Part shown: positions 9,409 through 18,295 of the stretch, piece after piece | How the letters are laid out: each line of letters starts with the position of its first letter | Numbering within the stretch: position 1 is the stretch's first letter | Source of the DNA: Candidatus Rikenella faecigallinarum | GTDB lineage: Bacteria > Bacteroidota > Bacteroidia > Bacteroidales > Rikenellaceae | Assembly (NCBI GenBank): GCA_019113395.1 | Contig: DXHL01000038.1 | Coordinates: 1-46,613, forward strand | DNA: 46,613 bases | Direction of reading: 5' to 3' | Position numbers and translations under genes: made by a program | Notes under the pieces: model-generated | Database searches by the model: none | Seen by the model: only the letters and a program-made list of their open reading frames with translations | What the model was told of the DNA's origin: nothing

Positions 9409-10539
9409 ATGGCGGGTATCTATATCCATATCCCTTTTTGTAGGCAGATATGCCGTTACTGCGACTTCTACCGCAGCGGGTCGCTGTCGGACAAGCAGGC
9501 TGTGCTTGAGGCCATCAGTCGTGAACTGACGGCGCGGCGGGAGGAGGTACAGGGAACGGTCGAGACGCTCTATTTCGGAGGCGGGACGCCGTCACTCTGC
9601 TCGGTGGAGGAGATTGGAGGGTTGGTAGGGCAGGTAAGCGCGTTATGGGGTGTATCCAAGTTTCGGGAAGTAACCCTGGAGGCCAATCCCGACGACCTCA
9701 CCCCGGAATACCTGAAGGGGTTGCGTGCTACGGGGGTCAATCGGTTGAGCATCGGGATACAGTCCTTTTGCGATGCCCATCTGGAACGGATGAACCGCCG
9801 CCACACGGCACGGGAGGCGGTGGCGGCGGTGCGGGCCGCACAGGAGGTCGGATTCGAAAACCTGACCATCGACCTGATATACGGCCTGCCGTGGATGACC
9901 CCGCAGGAGTGGGAATATAATTTGGAGCAGGCATTGGCCTTGGGAGTGCAGCATATCTCAGCCTATCACCTGACCATTGAGCCGGGAACCGTGTTCGGGA
10001 AGCAGGGGTTGCAGCCGGTCGAGGAGTCGGTGTCGGAGCTGCATTTTCGGATGTTGCGTGAGGCGTTGTGCGGCGCAGGTTACGAGCATTACGAGGTTTC
10101 GAACTTTGCCCGACCCGGGTTCCGCGCGCTCCACAACTCGAACTACTGGCAGGGGAAACCCTACCTGGGCGTGGGTCCCGCGGCTCATTCGTATGACGGG
10201 TTGCGCCGCCGCCGGTGGAACGTGTCGAGCAATCGGGCCTATCTGGCGGGCGAGCCGGGTGGCGAGGAGTGGCTGAGCGACACCGACCGCCTCAATGAAT
10301 ACCTGATGACCCGCCTGCGTACCGTGGAGGGGATTTCGCTTTCGACCATCGCGTCCCGTTTCGGAGCGGCACAGGCCGCCCGCATCGGCGAGCGTTGTGC
10401 CGCGCAGGCCGAGGGCGGCCTGCTGCGGCCGACAGCCGACGGTTATGCCGTACCCCCGGAGCGTTTTTTGATTTCGGACTACGTGATTGCGGAGTTGTTC
10501 GACAGCGCCGACACTCCGCAAAAAGATACTAATGCTTAA
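9409..10539 (+). CDS. hemW: Radical SAM HemW (heme chaperone / coproporphyrinogen oxidase-like)
   Basis: The 376-residue protein begins MAGIYIHIPFC. The radical SAM cluster motif is Cys11-x3-Cys15-x2-Cys18 followed by DF, and GGGTPS (SAM binding) follows. The C-terminal HemN-type domain is present (LMTRLRTVEG). HemW-type proteins are short and lack the N-terminal extension of HemN; they bind heme and are thought to insert it into respiratory enzymes. An in-frame ATG at 9385 adds eight residues (MAHDSAPN) and is less likely. HemN-like catalysis is the alternative, but the length and opening favour HemW. Confidence 0.87.
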   Translation: MAGIYIHIPFCRQICRYCDFYRSGSLSDKQAVLEAISRELTARREEVQGTVETLYFGGGTPSLCSVEEIGGLVGQVSALWGVSKFREVTLEANPDDLTPEYLKGLRATGVNRLSIGIQSFCDAHLERMNRRHTAREAVAAVRAAQEVGFENLTIDLIYGLPWMTPQEWEYNLEQALALGVQHISAYHLTIEPGTVFGKQGLQPVEESVSELHFRMLREALCGAGYEHYEVSNFARPGFRALHNSNYWQGKPYLGVGPAAHSYDGLRRRRWNVSSNRAYLAGEPGGEEWLSDTDRLNEYLMTRLRTVEGISLSTIASRFGAAQAARIGERCAAQAEGGLLRPTADGYAVPPERFLISDYVIAELFDSADTPQKDTNA

Positions 10540-10554
10540 TTTTTCTGACACTCG

Positions 10555-10914
10555 ATGAAAGGAATCTACGCCGTTCTGCTGTTGGTGGTCTCCAACTCCT
10601 TCATGACGCTGGCCTGGTACGGTCAGCTGCGGTTCAAATTTTTTCAGAGCCTCCCCCTCTGGGCCATTATTCTGGTGAGCTGGTGCATCGCCCTGTTCGA
10701 ATACAGCTTTATGATTCCGGCCAACCGCCTGGGGTATGAGGGTACCGGCGGACCGTTCAGTCTGTTGCAGCTCAAGGTGATTCAGGAGGTGGTCACCCTG
10801 CTGGTTTTTGCGGTCTTCACCACTCTCTTCTTCAAAACCGAATCGCTGCGGCTCAACCACCTCTTCGGAGCGATGTTCCTGGTCCTGGCGGTCTACTTTA
10901 TGTTCAAGAAGTAG
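10555..10914 (+). CDS. DMT family / DUF486 small membrane protein
   Basis: The 119-residue protein has four predicted hydrophobic segments (about residues 4-22, 35-54, 76-95 and 101-117), with the conserved Bacteroidetes pattern SFMTLAWYGHLK-like and FEYxxxIPANRxG. This places it in the DUF486 (COG3169) family, a relative of small multidrug transporters. It begins 15 bases after hemW and may be co-transcribed. The substrate is unknown. Confidence 0.8.
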   Translation: MKGIYAVLLLVVSNSFMTLAWYGQLRFKFFQSLPLWAIILVSWCIALFEYSFMIPANRLGYEGTGGPFSLLQLKVIQEVVTLLVFAVFTTLFFKTESLRLNHLFGAMFLVLAVYFMFKK

Positions 10915-10945
10915 GCGGAAAACTCACCGGGAAAAGTTAAATTTG

Positions 10946-10953
10946 TATCTTTA
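10946..10953 (+). promoter_or_regulatory. Possible -7 box of the thioredoxin-fold lipoprotein gene
   Basis: TATCTTTA lies 32 bases upstream of the start codon and differs from TAnnTTTG at the last base. No clear -33 box. Confidence 0.35.
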
Positions 10954-10985
10954 GGAACGTTTATTCAGCAAACCCTCGCTTCACC

Positions 10986-12047
10986 ATGAAACAGATAACT
11001 CTCCTGCTCGGCCTGCTGGCCGTTTTATCCGGTTGCTCGAAAGTCGGCGTCACCATCCGCGGCGAAGTAGCCGTAGGCGGGGCCGACAAAACGATAGTCG
11101 TGGAACGCATCCTGCCCTCGGGACCCCGTTTCTTGGACTCCGTGCGGAGTGACCGCAACGGCCGTTTCACGTTCTTTATCGAACAACAGCCGGGTGTTCC
11201 GGAGTTCTACAACCTGCATATCGCCACGGGCGGCAATGTGCCGCTGCTGGCCGAAGCCTCGGAAAAGATTGTGGTTCGGGTGGCCGACAGCACTGCCCGC
11301 GAATACACCGTAAGCGGGTCGGAAGGCTCGCTGCTAGTGCAGGAAGCCAACAGCATCCTGACCCGGAGCGACCCCATTGCCCGCAAACAGGCTGCCGCTC
11401 AGTTTATCAGCGCCCATGCCGGGTCACTGGCAGCCATCGTGCCGCTCTACCAGCTGGCTGTGGACGGGAGTTATGTCTTTGTGGATGATGTGGCGGATGT
11501 GATGTATTTCCGCATGGTGAGCGACTCGCTGAACGCGCTCTATCCGGGGTCGCCCTATGCCCTGGCTCTGGCAGCCGACGTGCAGAGCATCGACAATGTG
11601 GCGGCTGGCACGCGCATGGTGGCTGAGAACATGGACAATGTAGTCGGTTTCCCGGAACTGGATATGCCCGACGTACTGGGACAGCGGCAGAAACTCTCCT
11701 CCCTGAAGGGGAAAGTGATTTTGCTGTCGTTCACGGCATCCAATTTTGCGGAACTGAAGATTTTGAACCAGGAGTTGTTGCAGATATACAACCGCCATGC
11801 GGCACAGGGATTCGAGATTTATCAGGTTTCGCTCGACCCCAACAAGGCGCAGTGGATTCGGAATGTCTCGAACCAGCGGTTGCCGTGGATTTCGGTCAAT
11901 GACCTTCAGGGCGGCAATTCGCCGGCCGTAACGCTCTACAACGTACAAAAGATTCCGGCCAATTTCCTGATTGACCGTGAGGGAAACATCGTGCGTCGGA
12001 ACATCCCGACGCGGGAGTTGGAGGCTGCGGTGTCGGAACTTTTATAA
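10986..12047 (+). CDS. Thioredoxin-like (AhpC/TSA fold) lipoprotein with DUF4369-type N-domain
   Basis: The 353-residue protein carries a lipoprotein signal with lipobox LSGC at Cys17. Residues about 22-120 resemble the DUF4369 beta-rich domain common in Bacteroidetes, and residues about 220-353 form a thioredoxin/peroxiredoxin-like fold (GKVILLSFTAS, then KIPANFLIDREGNIV). Where a redox-active family member carries WCxxC, this protein reads SFTASNFAEL, so both cysteines are absent. It is unlikely to be a disulfide oxidoreductase by the standard mechanism. It may be a structural or binding variant. Confidence 0.82.
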   Translation: MKQITLLLGLLAVLSGCSKVGVTIRGEVAVGGADKTIVVERILPSGPRFLDSVRSDRNGRFTFFIEQQPGVPEFYNLHIATGGNVPLLAEASEKIVVRVADSTAREYTVSGSEGSLLVQEANSILTRSDPIARKQAAAQFISAHAGSLAAIVPLYQLAVDGSYVFVDDVADVMYFRMVSDSLNALYPGSPYALALAADVQSIDNVAAGTRMVAENMDNVVGFPELDMPDVLGQRQKLSSLKGKVILLSFTASNFAELKILNQELLQIYNRHAAQGFEIYQVSLDPNKAQWIRNVSNQRLPWISVNDLQGGNSPAVTLYNVQKIPANFLIDREGNIVRRNIPTRELEAAVSELL

Positions 12048-12090
12048 CCCCTGTTTTTTCATTCTATTGACGCGCCCTTTTTTTCGCGCC

Positions 12091-12840
12091 ATGGCTTACT
12101 ATTTTGCATCGGACGTTCATCTCGGACTGAGCTACCGCGGCGACGAGCCGCGGGAGCGGGAGACGCGTTTCGTGGCGTGGCTCGAGGCCATCCGACCCGA
12201 TTGCGAGGGACTGTTTCTGGTAGGAGACATTTTCGATTTCTGGTTCGAGTACCGTCGGGTCATTCCAAAGGGATTTGTGCGGGTGCTGGGCACTCTGGCC
12301 TCGTTCTGCGACAGCGGGATTCCTGTCCATTTTTTTGTCGGCAACCACGACCTCTGGGTCAGCGACTACTTCGCCCGAGAAATCGGCATGACCGTGCACA
12401 CCACCCCGGCCACCTTTGAACTCTGCGGCCGCACCCTCTTCGTCGCCCACGGCGACGGACTCGGGAAGAGCGGCGACTGGAAATACGCCCTGCTGCGACG
12501 CATCTTCCACAGCCGCTGCCTGCGACGTATCGTTTCGGCCGTGCTGCATCCCAATGTCATGATGCGCTTCGGTCACTGGTGGTCGTCGCACAACCGCCAC
12601 GGACGAATCACGGGCGTGGCACATACCTTTCGGGGCGAAGAGGAACCGATAGTCCGTTTTGCGCGGGTCTATCTGGCCGAACATCCCGATACGGACTATC
12701 TCGTATGCGGCCACCTGCACACCCCCATCGTCTATCGGATGAACGTCCGCAGCAGTGTGGTCGTGCTCGGCGAGTGGATGGAGCACCCGATGTACGGCCG
12801 ATTGGACGCTGACGGGGAGATGGAACTGCGCCCCTTCTGA
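12091..12840 (+). CDS. lpxH: UDP-2,3-diacylglucosamine diphosphatase family metallophosphoesterase
   Basis: The 249-residue protein starts MAYYFASDVHLGLSYRGDEP. The calcineurin-like metal motifs are in order: DVHLG, GDIFDFW, GNHD and GHLHTP. The family removes UMP from UDP-2,3-diacylglucosamine to make lipid X in lipid A synthesis. The length fits LpxH. The upstream in-frame extension to 11971 overlaps the preceding gene and is not conserved-looking, so ATG 12091 is used. LpxH-like proteins in Bacteroidetes are sometimes annotated only as metallophosphoesterase; the HGD and RRIF motifs favour LpxH. Confidence 0.85.
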   Translation: MAYYFASDVHLGLSYRGDEPRERETRFVAWLEAIRPDCEGLFLVGDIFDFWFEYRRVIPKGFVRVLGTLASFCDSGIPVHFFVGNHDLWVSDYFAREIGMTVHTTPATFELCGRTLFVAHGDGLGKSGDWKYALLRRIFHSRCLRRIVSAVLHPNVMMRFGHWWSSHNRHGRITGVAHTFRGEEEPIVRFARVYLAEHPDTDYLVCGHLHTPIVYRMNVRSSVVVLGEWMEHPMYGRLDADGEMELRPF

Positions 12841-12901
12841 TTTTTTCGACACATTGCCGGGAGAGTCGCTCCTGCTCCATAAAAAATCGCGCAAAAATCA
12901 C

Positions 12902-12909
12902 TATCTTGC
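12902..12909 (+). promoter_or_regulatory. -7-like box of thrA
   Basis: TATCTTGC lies 31 bases upstream of the thrA start, two mismatches from the TAnnTTTG end. The short leader leaves no room for an attenuator. Confidence 0.4.
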
Positions 12910-12940
12910 GGGCTTAAAAAACGGAACAACCGAAAAATCC

Positions 12941-15385
12941 ATGAAAGTTTTCAAATTCGGCGGCACCTCGGTGGGGTGTGCCGCAGGACTGCAAAATATT
13001 CGTCAAATCATCGGTCAGGAGCATGACCGGGTTGTGGTGGTGGTATCAGCACTGAGCGGCATTACCGACCAGCTGCTGGCGATGAGCGAAATGGCCTCAC
13101 ACGCCGATACGGAATACCTGAAGGTGTACGATGCCATTTGTGAACGCCACCGCCAGACGATTGAGGAGAGCGTACCGGAACACTATCGGGCCGAGACCCT
13201 GAAAGCGGTCGAGACCCTGCTGGAAGAACTTGGGAATATTCTGCGCGGGGTTTTCCTGATTCAGGACCTCTCGCCCAAAACGACCAACACGATAGTGAGC
13301 TACGGCGAACGGTTAAGTTCGCTGATTATCAGTCGCATTATCGATGAGGCGGTTCTGCGCGATTCGCGTGCCTTTATCAAGACCGAGCCCTACTTCAACA
13401 AACACATCGTCGATTTCACGCTGACCAACGAACTGGTGCGGAGCACCTTTGCCGACAACGCCCGGGTAAGCGTCGTGCCGGGTTTCATCTCGTCGGACAA
13501 AACCAGCGGCGAAGCGACCACCTTGGGGCGCGGCGGCTCGGACTACACGGCGGCCATTATCGCTGCAGCGCTTGGAGCCGAAGTGCTGAACATCTACACC
13601 GACGTGGACGGCTTCATGACGGCTGACCCGCGCGTGATTGATAAGGCCTACCTGATTGAGAGCCTGACCTTCCTGGAGGCCATGGAGCTGTGCAACTTCG
13701 GAGCGAAGGTGATTTATCCGCCGACGATTTTCCCGGCCTACAACCACAACATCCCCATATACATCAAGAACACCTTCCGTCCGGAGTGCCCCGGGACCTA
13801 CATCTCGCGGACCAAATCGGCCGCAGACGGCGACCTGCGGAAGGCTATCAAGGGGATTTCGTCGATTAACGACAGCTGCCTGCTGACCATCCGCGGACTG
13901 GGAATGGTCGGGGTTATCGGGGTCAATTACCGCATCTTCAAGGCACTGGCCAAAGCAGGGATTAGCGTCTTTCTGGTGTCGCAGGCCTCGAGTGAAAATA
14001 CCACCTCGATAGGCGTTCGGCGCGACGATGCCGAGCATGCCCGCGAGGTGTTGAGTCAAGAGTTCGCTCAGGAGATTACGATGGGTGAGATTGACGAAAT
14101 TATGCTGGAACGCGACCTGGCCACTGTGGCCATTGTGGGCGAAAACATGCGGGGCTATCCGGGGATTGCCGGAAAACTCTTCGGAACGCTGGGACGCAAC
14201 GGGATTAACGTCGTTGCGTGCGCCCAAGGGGCCAGCGAAACAAATATTTCGTTCGTGGTGAAGGTCGAAAGCCTACGCAAGACGCTGAATGTAATTCACG
14301 ACTCGTTTTTTCTGTCGGAGTACCAGGTGTTGAACCTTTTTCTGACCGGCATCGGGCTGGTCGGGGGCTCGCTGATTGAACAGATACGGTCGCAGCAGGC
14401 GGAGCTTCTACGGACCAATGCACTGAAGATTAACGTAGTAGGGATATCCAATTCGCGGCGGAGCATCTTCAACCGCGAGGGGATAGACCTGGCTCACTAT
14501 CGGGAACTGCTCGAAAACGAGGGGATTCCCAGCACGCCGCAGGTGGTGCGGGACAAGATTGTGGAGATGAACATCTTTAACTCGGTCTTTGTGGACTGCA
14601 CGGCCAGCCCCGACGTAGCCGAGATTTATGAAGAGCTGCTCTCGCACAACGTATCGGTGGTGACGGCCAACAAGATTGCCGCCTCTTCGGACTTTGCCCA
14701 CTATGCCGAACTGAAGAATACGGCCCGGACACGCGGCGTGAAATTCCTTTTCGAGACCAATGTGGGGGCAGGACTGCCTATCATCAACACCATCAACGAC
14801 CTGCGCCACAGCGGTGACACGATACTGGGGCTGAAGGCGGTGCTGAGCGGCACGCTCAACTACATTTTCAATGTGCTGGCCGAGGATGTCCCCTTCAGCC
14901 GCGCCGTGGCGATGGCCAAGGAGGCGGGCTATGCCGAACCCGACCCGCGCATCGACCTCAGCGGCACGGATGTGGTGCGGAAACTGGTGATTTTGGCACG
15001 TGAATCGGGCTACCGTGTGGAACAGGAAGATGTGGTCAAGAATCTGTTTGTGCCGGACTATATTTTCGAGGGTTCGACCGAAGATTTCTGGGCCAAGGTG
15101 CCGGAACTGGATGCTGCTTTTGAGGAGAAACGGCGGGCGTTGGCGGCTGAGGGGAAGAAGTGGCGTTTTGTGGCATCGCTCGATAACGGCGTCTGCTCCG
15201 TAGGGTTGCAGGAAGTAGAGGCGGGACACCCGTTCTATGACCTCGAGGGGAGCAACAACATTATCCTGATTACCACCACGCGGTACAACGAATATCCGTT
15301 GCAGATTAAGGGCTATGGTGCCGGTGCATCGGTGACGGCGGCAGGGGTTTTTGCAGACATTATGTCGATTGCGAACATTCAGTAG
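12941..15385 (+). CDS. thrA: Bifunctional aspartate kinase / homoserine dehydrogenase I
   Basis: The 814-residue fusion catalyses the first and third steps of the aspartate family pathway to threonine, methionine and lysine. The aspartokinase domain (about 1-290) opens KVFKFGGTSVG. ACT regulatory domains follow (about 310-460), and the homoserine dehydrogenase domain (about 465-814) shows the NAD(P)-binding GIGLVGG and the catalytic region with GLKAVLSGTLNYIFN. The length equals E. coli ThrA. An upstream in-frame start within lpxH (12755) is rejected because the protein matches the family from residue 1 at 12941. Confidence 0.96.
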   Translation: MKVFKFGGTSVGCAAGLQNIRQIIGQEHDRVVVVVSALSGITDQLLAMSEMASHADTEYLKVYDAICERHRQTIEESVPEHYRAETLKAVETLLEELGNILRGVFLIQDLSPKTTNTIVSYGERLSSLIISRIIDEAVLRDSRAFIKTEPYFNKHIVDFTLTNELVRSTFADNARVSVVPGFISSDKTSGEATTLGRGGSDYTAAIIAAALGAEVLNIYTDVDGFMTADPRVIDKAYLIESLTFLEAMELCNFGAKVIYPPTIFPAYNHNIPIYIKNTFRPECPGTYISRTKSAADGDLRKAIKGISSINDSCLLTIRGLGMVGVIGVNYRIFKALAKAGISVFLVSQASSENTTSIGVRRDDAEHAREVLSQEFAQEITMGEIDEIMLERDLATVAIVGENMRGYPGIAGKLFGTLGRNGINVVACAQGASETNISFVVKVESLRKTLNVIHDSFFLSEYQVLNLFLTGIGLVGGSLIEQIRSQQAELLRTNALKINVVGISNSRRSIFNREGIDLAHYRELLENEGIPSTPQVVRDKIVEMNIFNSVFVDCTASPDVAEIYEELLSHNVSVVTANKIAASSDFAHYAELKNTARTRGVKFLFETNVGAGLPIINTINDLRHSGDTILGLKAVLSGTLNYIFNVLAEDVPFSRAVAMAKEAGYAEPDPRIDLSGTDVVRKLVILARESGYRVEQEDVVKNLFVPDYIFEGSTEDFWAKVPELDAAFEEKRRALAAEGKKWRFVASLDNGVCSVGLQEVEAGHPFYDLEGSNNIILITTTRYNEYPLQIKGYGAGASVTAAGVFADIMSIANIQ

Positions 15386-15410
15386 GCTCCTGCAGGGGGC
15401 TATACATACT

Positions 15411-15464
15411 AAAGCCGCAGGAAGGTGTCAAACATCAATTTGACACCTCCCTGCGGCTTTATTT
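15411..15464. terminator. Bidirectional terminator between thrA and the DUF3467 gene
   Basis: A long stem (AAAGCCGCAGG then AAGGTGTCAAA pairing with TTTGACACCT and CCTGCGGCTTT) has A-rich and T-rich flanks, so it can end transcription from both convergent genes. Confidence 0.85.
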
Positions 15465-15503
15465 CAACCCTATGGGTGGGCGCGCTATCCCGCCCCCTCA
15501 AAA

Positions 15504-15815
15504 CTACGCCTGTCCCATGCTCCCCCCGCCAAAACCGACAATGGGCGGAGTATCCGGGGTGTGCATTTCAATCTTCCCGACCATGCTTTCATAGCGGGCA
15601 ATGTTTTCCTGCAACGACATCAGGAGCCGTTTGGCATGCTCCGGCGTGAGAATAATACGGCTCTTGACGCGCGCCTTGGGCATCCCCGGCATCATGCGGA
15701 CAAAGTCGAGCACAAACTCCGAAGCCGAGTGCGAAATCACCGCCAAATTGGCATAGATACCCTGTGCCACCTCTTCGTTGAGTTCAATATCGAGTTCTAC
15801 TTTTTGTTCAGTCAT
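15504..15815 (-). CDS. DUF3467 domain-containing protein
   Basis: The 103-residue protein begins MTEQKVELDIELNEEVAQG and contains GIYANLAVISHSASEFVLDF and RIILTPEHAKRLLMSLQENI, the pattern of DUF3467, a small cytosolic family of unknown function found widely in Bacteroidetes. The C-terminus is glycine-rich. It faces thrA and lies downstream of the RNase G gene with its own promoter. Confidence 0.88.
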   Translation of the reverse strand: MTEQKVELDIELNEEVAQGIYANLAVISHSASEFVLDFVRMMPGMPKARVKSRIILTPEHAKRLLMSLQENIARYESMVGKIEMHTPDTPPIVGFGGGSMGQA

Positions 15816-15837
15816 GGCAAAAAGGTTTTTAACGGAG

Positions 15838-15845
15838 CAAAAATA
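15838..15845 (-). promoter_or_regulatory. -7 box of the DUF3467 gene
   Basis: TATTTTTG on the minus strand matches TAnnTTTG, 22 bases before the start codon and just after the RNase G terminator. Confidence 0.5.
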
Positions 15846-15848
15846 GCC

Positions 15849-15872
15849 AAAAAAGGAGCCCCGCGGGGCTCC
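15849..15872 (-). terminator. Rho-independent terminator of RNase G
   Basis: The palindrome GGAGCCCCGCGGGGCTCC (15855-15872) is followed on the minus strand by six T residues. Confidence 0.85.
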
Positions 15873-15930
15873 TGAAAGGAAGTTTCTACCAACAATCCAT
15901 CAACAAGCGTGACACGCCTGTCAGAGGACG

Positions 15931-17472
15931 CTAAATGGCATCTCCCAAGGCGTTGTAGAACTTGTAGTCAATCATGCCGAGCGAGTCGTTCGGAATCACC
16001 TTAATCACAGCCCCGTATTTGAGACACCACTTGAGGCGCTTGCTAATGACTCCCCGGTTGATATAGGCCGCCACATAGGGATGGACGTGAATTTTGAGAA
16101 GTTTATAATGCTTCTCGCGTACGTAATAGGCCACCTGGTTCTCAATCTGTGCATCCAGCAGAACCGAGGGGGCAATCTCGCCTGTCCCATGGCATGTGGG
16201 GCACTTCTCGTTGATGACAATCTGCGTTTCGGGCCGCACGCGCTGACGCGTAATCTGCATCAGCCCGAACTTCGTGAGCGGCAGGATGTTGTGTTTGGCG
16301 CGGTCATTGGCCATCGCCTTGCGCATCGCCTCGAGCACCGCATTGCGGTTCTGTGCCGTGTGGAGGTCGATAAAGTCAATCACGATAATCCCGCCCATAT
16401 CCTTGAGCCGCAACTGCCGCGCAATCTCCGGCACCGCATTGAGGTTGCACTCCAGCGCATTGGCCTCCTGCGACTCGTCGCTTTTGGCGCGTTTGCCGCT
16501 GTTCACGTCAATGACGTGCAGGGCTTCGGTATGTTCCACAATCAGGTATGCCCCCCGCTTGAATACCACCGTCCGACCGAAAAGCTGCTTAATCTGCTTC
16601 GTGACGTCGAACTGGTCGAAAATCGGGATGTTCCCCCGATACATCTTCACAATCTTCTCCGCTTCGGGCTCGATGGCCGAGATATACTCCTTCACCTCGT
16701 GATAAATCTGTTCGTTATCAACGTGGATATGGGTAAAGGAGTCGTTGAGCAGGTCGCGCAAGATGGTGGTCGTACGGCTCTCCTCGCTGAGCAGGAGTTG
16801 CGGCGGCTGTGCCTGCTGGAGGTTCGAAAGAACCCCCTCCCACTTGGCAATAAGCGAGACAATGTCGGCCTCGATATCCTCGGCCGATTTGCCTTCGGCC
16901 GCCGTGCGCACAATGGCGCCATAGTTGCGCGGCAAAATATTTTCGACGATTCCCCGAAGGCGTTTTTTCTCTTCGTTGGAACGTATCTTCTGGGATATGT
17001 GGACTTTATTCGAGAGCGGTATCAACACCAGGTGCCGACCGGCTATGGAGATGTCGCTGGTAATACGGGGTCCCTTGGTCGAGATGGGTTCTTTGGCGAT
17101 TTGCACAATGATGGCCTGACCATTGGTCAGTACATTGGCAATTTTTCCCTCTTTCCCGAGGTCGTTTTGCACTTTGAGTGCCGAAAAGTCTATCTTTTGG
17201 TGTTTGCCATGAACCTGCTTGACCACCTCTTCGAGCGAGTGGAAAGCGGGCCCGAGGTCAAGGTAGTGAAGGAAGGCATCTTTTTGGTAGCCGACATCGA
17301 CAAAAGCGGCATTGAGTCCCCCCATCACTTTGTGGACCTTCCCGAGGTAGATGTCACCAACCGTAAACGAGCTTTTCGTTTTTTCGCGATTGAGCTCGAC
17401 CAGTTGGCCGTCTTCCAGCAGGGCGATTTCAATTTCCGTCCCGGTGGAGTGGATGACTAACTCTTTTGTCAT
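15931..17472 (-). CDS. rng: Ribonuclease E/G family protein
   Basis: The 513-residue endoribonuclease processes rRNA and degrades mRNA. An N-terminal S1 RNA-binding domain (about 36-125, VGDIYLGKVHKVMGGLNAAFVDVG) precedes the catalytic DNase I-like domain, with aspartates in VIDVNSGKR and GGIIVIDFIDLH. The zinc-link CPTCHGTG follows. The length is that of RNase G; the long unstructured RNase E tail is absent. The start MTKELVIHSTGTE (17472) is preferred to an upstream in-frame ATG (17574), which adds 34 residues unlike the family. It lies downstream of the small ribosomal-type gene and the HU gene, a common Bacteroidetes order. Confidence 0.94.
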   Translation of the reverse strand: MTKELVIHSTGTEIEIALLEDGQLVELNREKTKSSFTVGDIYLGKVHKVMGGLNAAFVDVGYQKDAFLHYLDLGPAFHSLEEVVKQVHGKHQKIDFSALKVQNDLGKEGKIANVLTNGQAIIVQIAKEPISTKGPRITSDISIAGRHLVLIPLSNKVHISQKIRSNEEKKRLRGIVENILPRNYGAIVRTAAEGKSAEDIEADIVSLIAKWEGVLSNLQQAQPPQLLLSEESRTTTILRDLLNDSFTHIHVDNEQIYHEVKEYISAIEPEAEKIVKMYRGNIPIFDQFDVTKQIKQLFGRTVVFKRGAYLIVEHTEALHVIDVNSGKRAKSDESQEANALECNLNAVPEIARQLRLKDMGGIIVIDFIDLHTAQNRNAVLEAMRKAMANDRAKHNILPLTKFGLMQITRQRVRPETQIVINEKCPTCHGTGEIAPSVLLDAQIENQVAYYVREKHYKLLKIHVHPYVAAYINRGVISKRLKWCLKYGAVIKVIPNDSLGMIDYKFYNALGDAI

Positions 17473-17705
17473 GAGGTAATAAGGTATAATACGGTATAAT
17501 AACGCACAAAATGCGCTGCGGCGTATGCGTTCGCCGGGGTTTGGCCGTGAGGTGCGTCTGTGAGAGTACAACAAAACCTAAAGGCCACCGCGCATGAGGG
17601 TCCGGGGACTTTAGGTTTTGAAATCATGTATCCGGGGTCTCCGTATAGCGGAACCACCGTATGTAACGAGAGGCCCCCTCGAGGGACACCCCCGGAATCA
17701 TCTAC
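17473..17705. other. Gap upstream of RNase G
   Basis: This is AT-rich near the RNase G start and GC-rich further up. I see no gene and no full TAnnTTTG promoter here. Confidence 0.4.
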
Positions 17706-17798
17706 CTATTTTTTCTTTTTATGACGGTTCTTGCGCAGACGTTTCTTACGCTTGTGGGTAGATATTTTGTGCCGTTTTCTTTTTTTACCGCTAGGCAT
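17706..17798 (-). CDS. AURKAIP1/COX24-domain small basic protein (ribosomal-type)
   Basis: This 30-residue protein is too short for length-filtered gene lists. It reads MPSGKKRKRHKIST followed by HKRKKRLRKNRHKKKK. Sixteen of the last 26 residues are lysine or arginine. It matches the small Bacteroidetes protein annotated with the AURKAIP1/COX24 domain, related to mitochondrial ribosomal protein mS38, and is expected to be a ribosomal component. It lies between RNase G and HU on the same strand, its usual context. Confidence 0.88.
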   Translation of the reverse strand: MPSGKKRKRHKISTHKRKKRLRKNRHKKKK

Positions 17799-17927
17799 AA
17801 CTACGTGGTATTAAGGGTTTGACAATCGGGTTAATTATTTCGGTTTTTTCGGAGCGGTTTGTCGGAGCGGCGTTATGTCCCGGTGAGCGGACAGGCCGAC
17901 GGCGACAGCAGGACTCGAAAAGAATCG

Positions 17928-18221
17928 TTATTTTTTGTCGATGGATTTGGCTTTCACCTCACCGGCAAAGGTTTTCGAGGGTTTGAAAGCCGGAATGTTG
18001 TGAGCCGGAATGGTGATGGTGGTATTTTTCGAGATATTGCGCGCCACCTTTTGTGCGCGGCGTTTGATGATAAAGCTGCCGAAGCCGCGCAGATAGACGT
18101 TGTTCCCGGCCATCATGGTCTCTTTGATGTTTTCCATGAAGGATTCCACCACCTGCTGCACCTGAACTTTTTCGATGCCTGTGCTCTTCGCGATTTCGTT
18201 GACGATATCTGCTTTTGTCAT
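17928..18221 (-). CDS. HU/IHF family DNA-binding protein
   Basis: The 97-residue nucleoid protein starts MTKADIVNEIAKSTGIEK and carries the beta-arm region NVYLRGFGSFIIKRRAQKVARN and the flexible IPAHNIPAFKPSK. HU proteins bend and compact DNA. It lies upstream of the 30-residue gene and RNase G, and downstream of folK on the same strand. It has its own -7 box. Confidence 0.94.
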   Translation of the reverse strand: MTKADIVNEIAKSTGIEKVQVQQVVESFMENIKETMMAGNNVYLRGFGSFIIKRRAQKVARNISKNTTITIPAHNIPAFKPSKTFAGEVKAKSIDKK

Positions 18222-18280
18222 GACGAATGTCGTTTTATTTATTTGTGTGATTACTATTTATTTACGTCGCAAATGGATTG

Positions 18281-18288
18281 CAAATATA
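18281..18288 (-). promoter_or_regulatory. -7 box of the HU gene
   Basis: TATATTTG on the minus strand matches TAnnTTTG. It lies 59 bases before the HU start and immediately after the folK stop codon. Confidence 0.5.
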
Positions 18289-18295
18289 GGGTAAA

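Noticed and set aside
16081-17460. A 459-codon plus-strand frame
   Set aside because: It is antisense to RNase G, whose motifs are clear.
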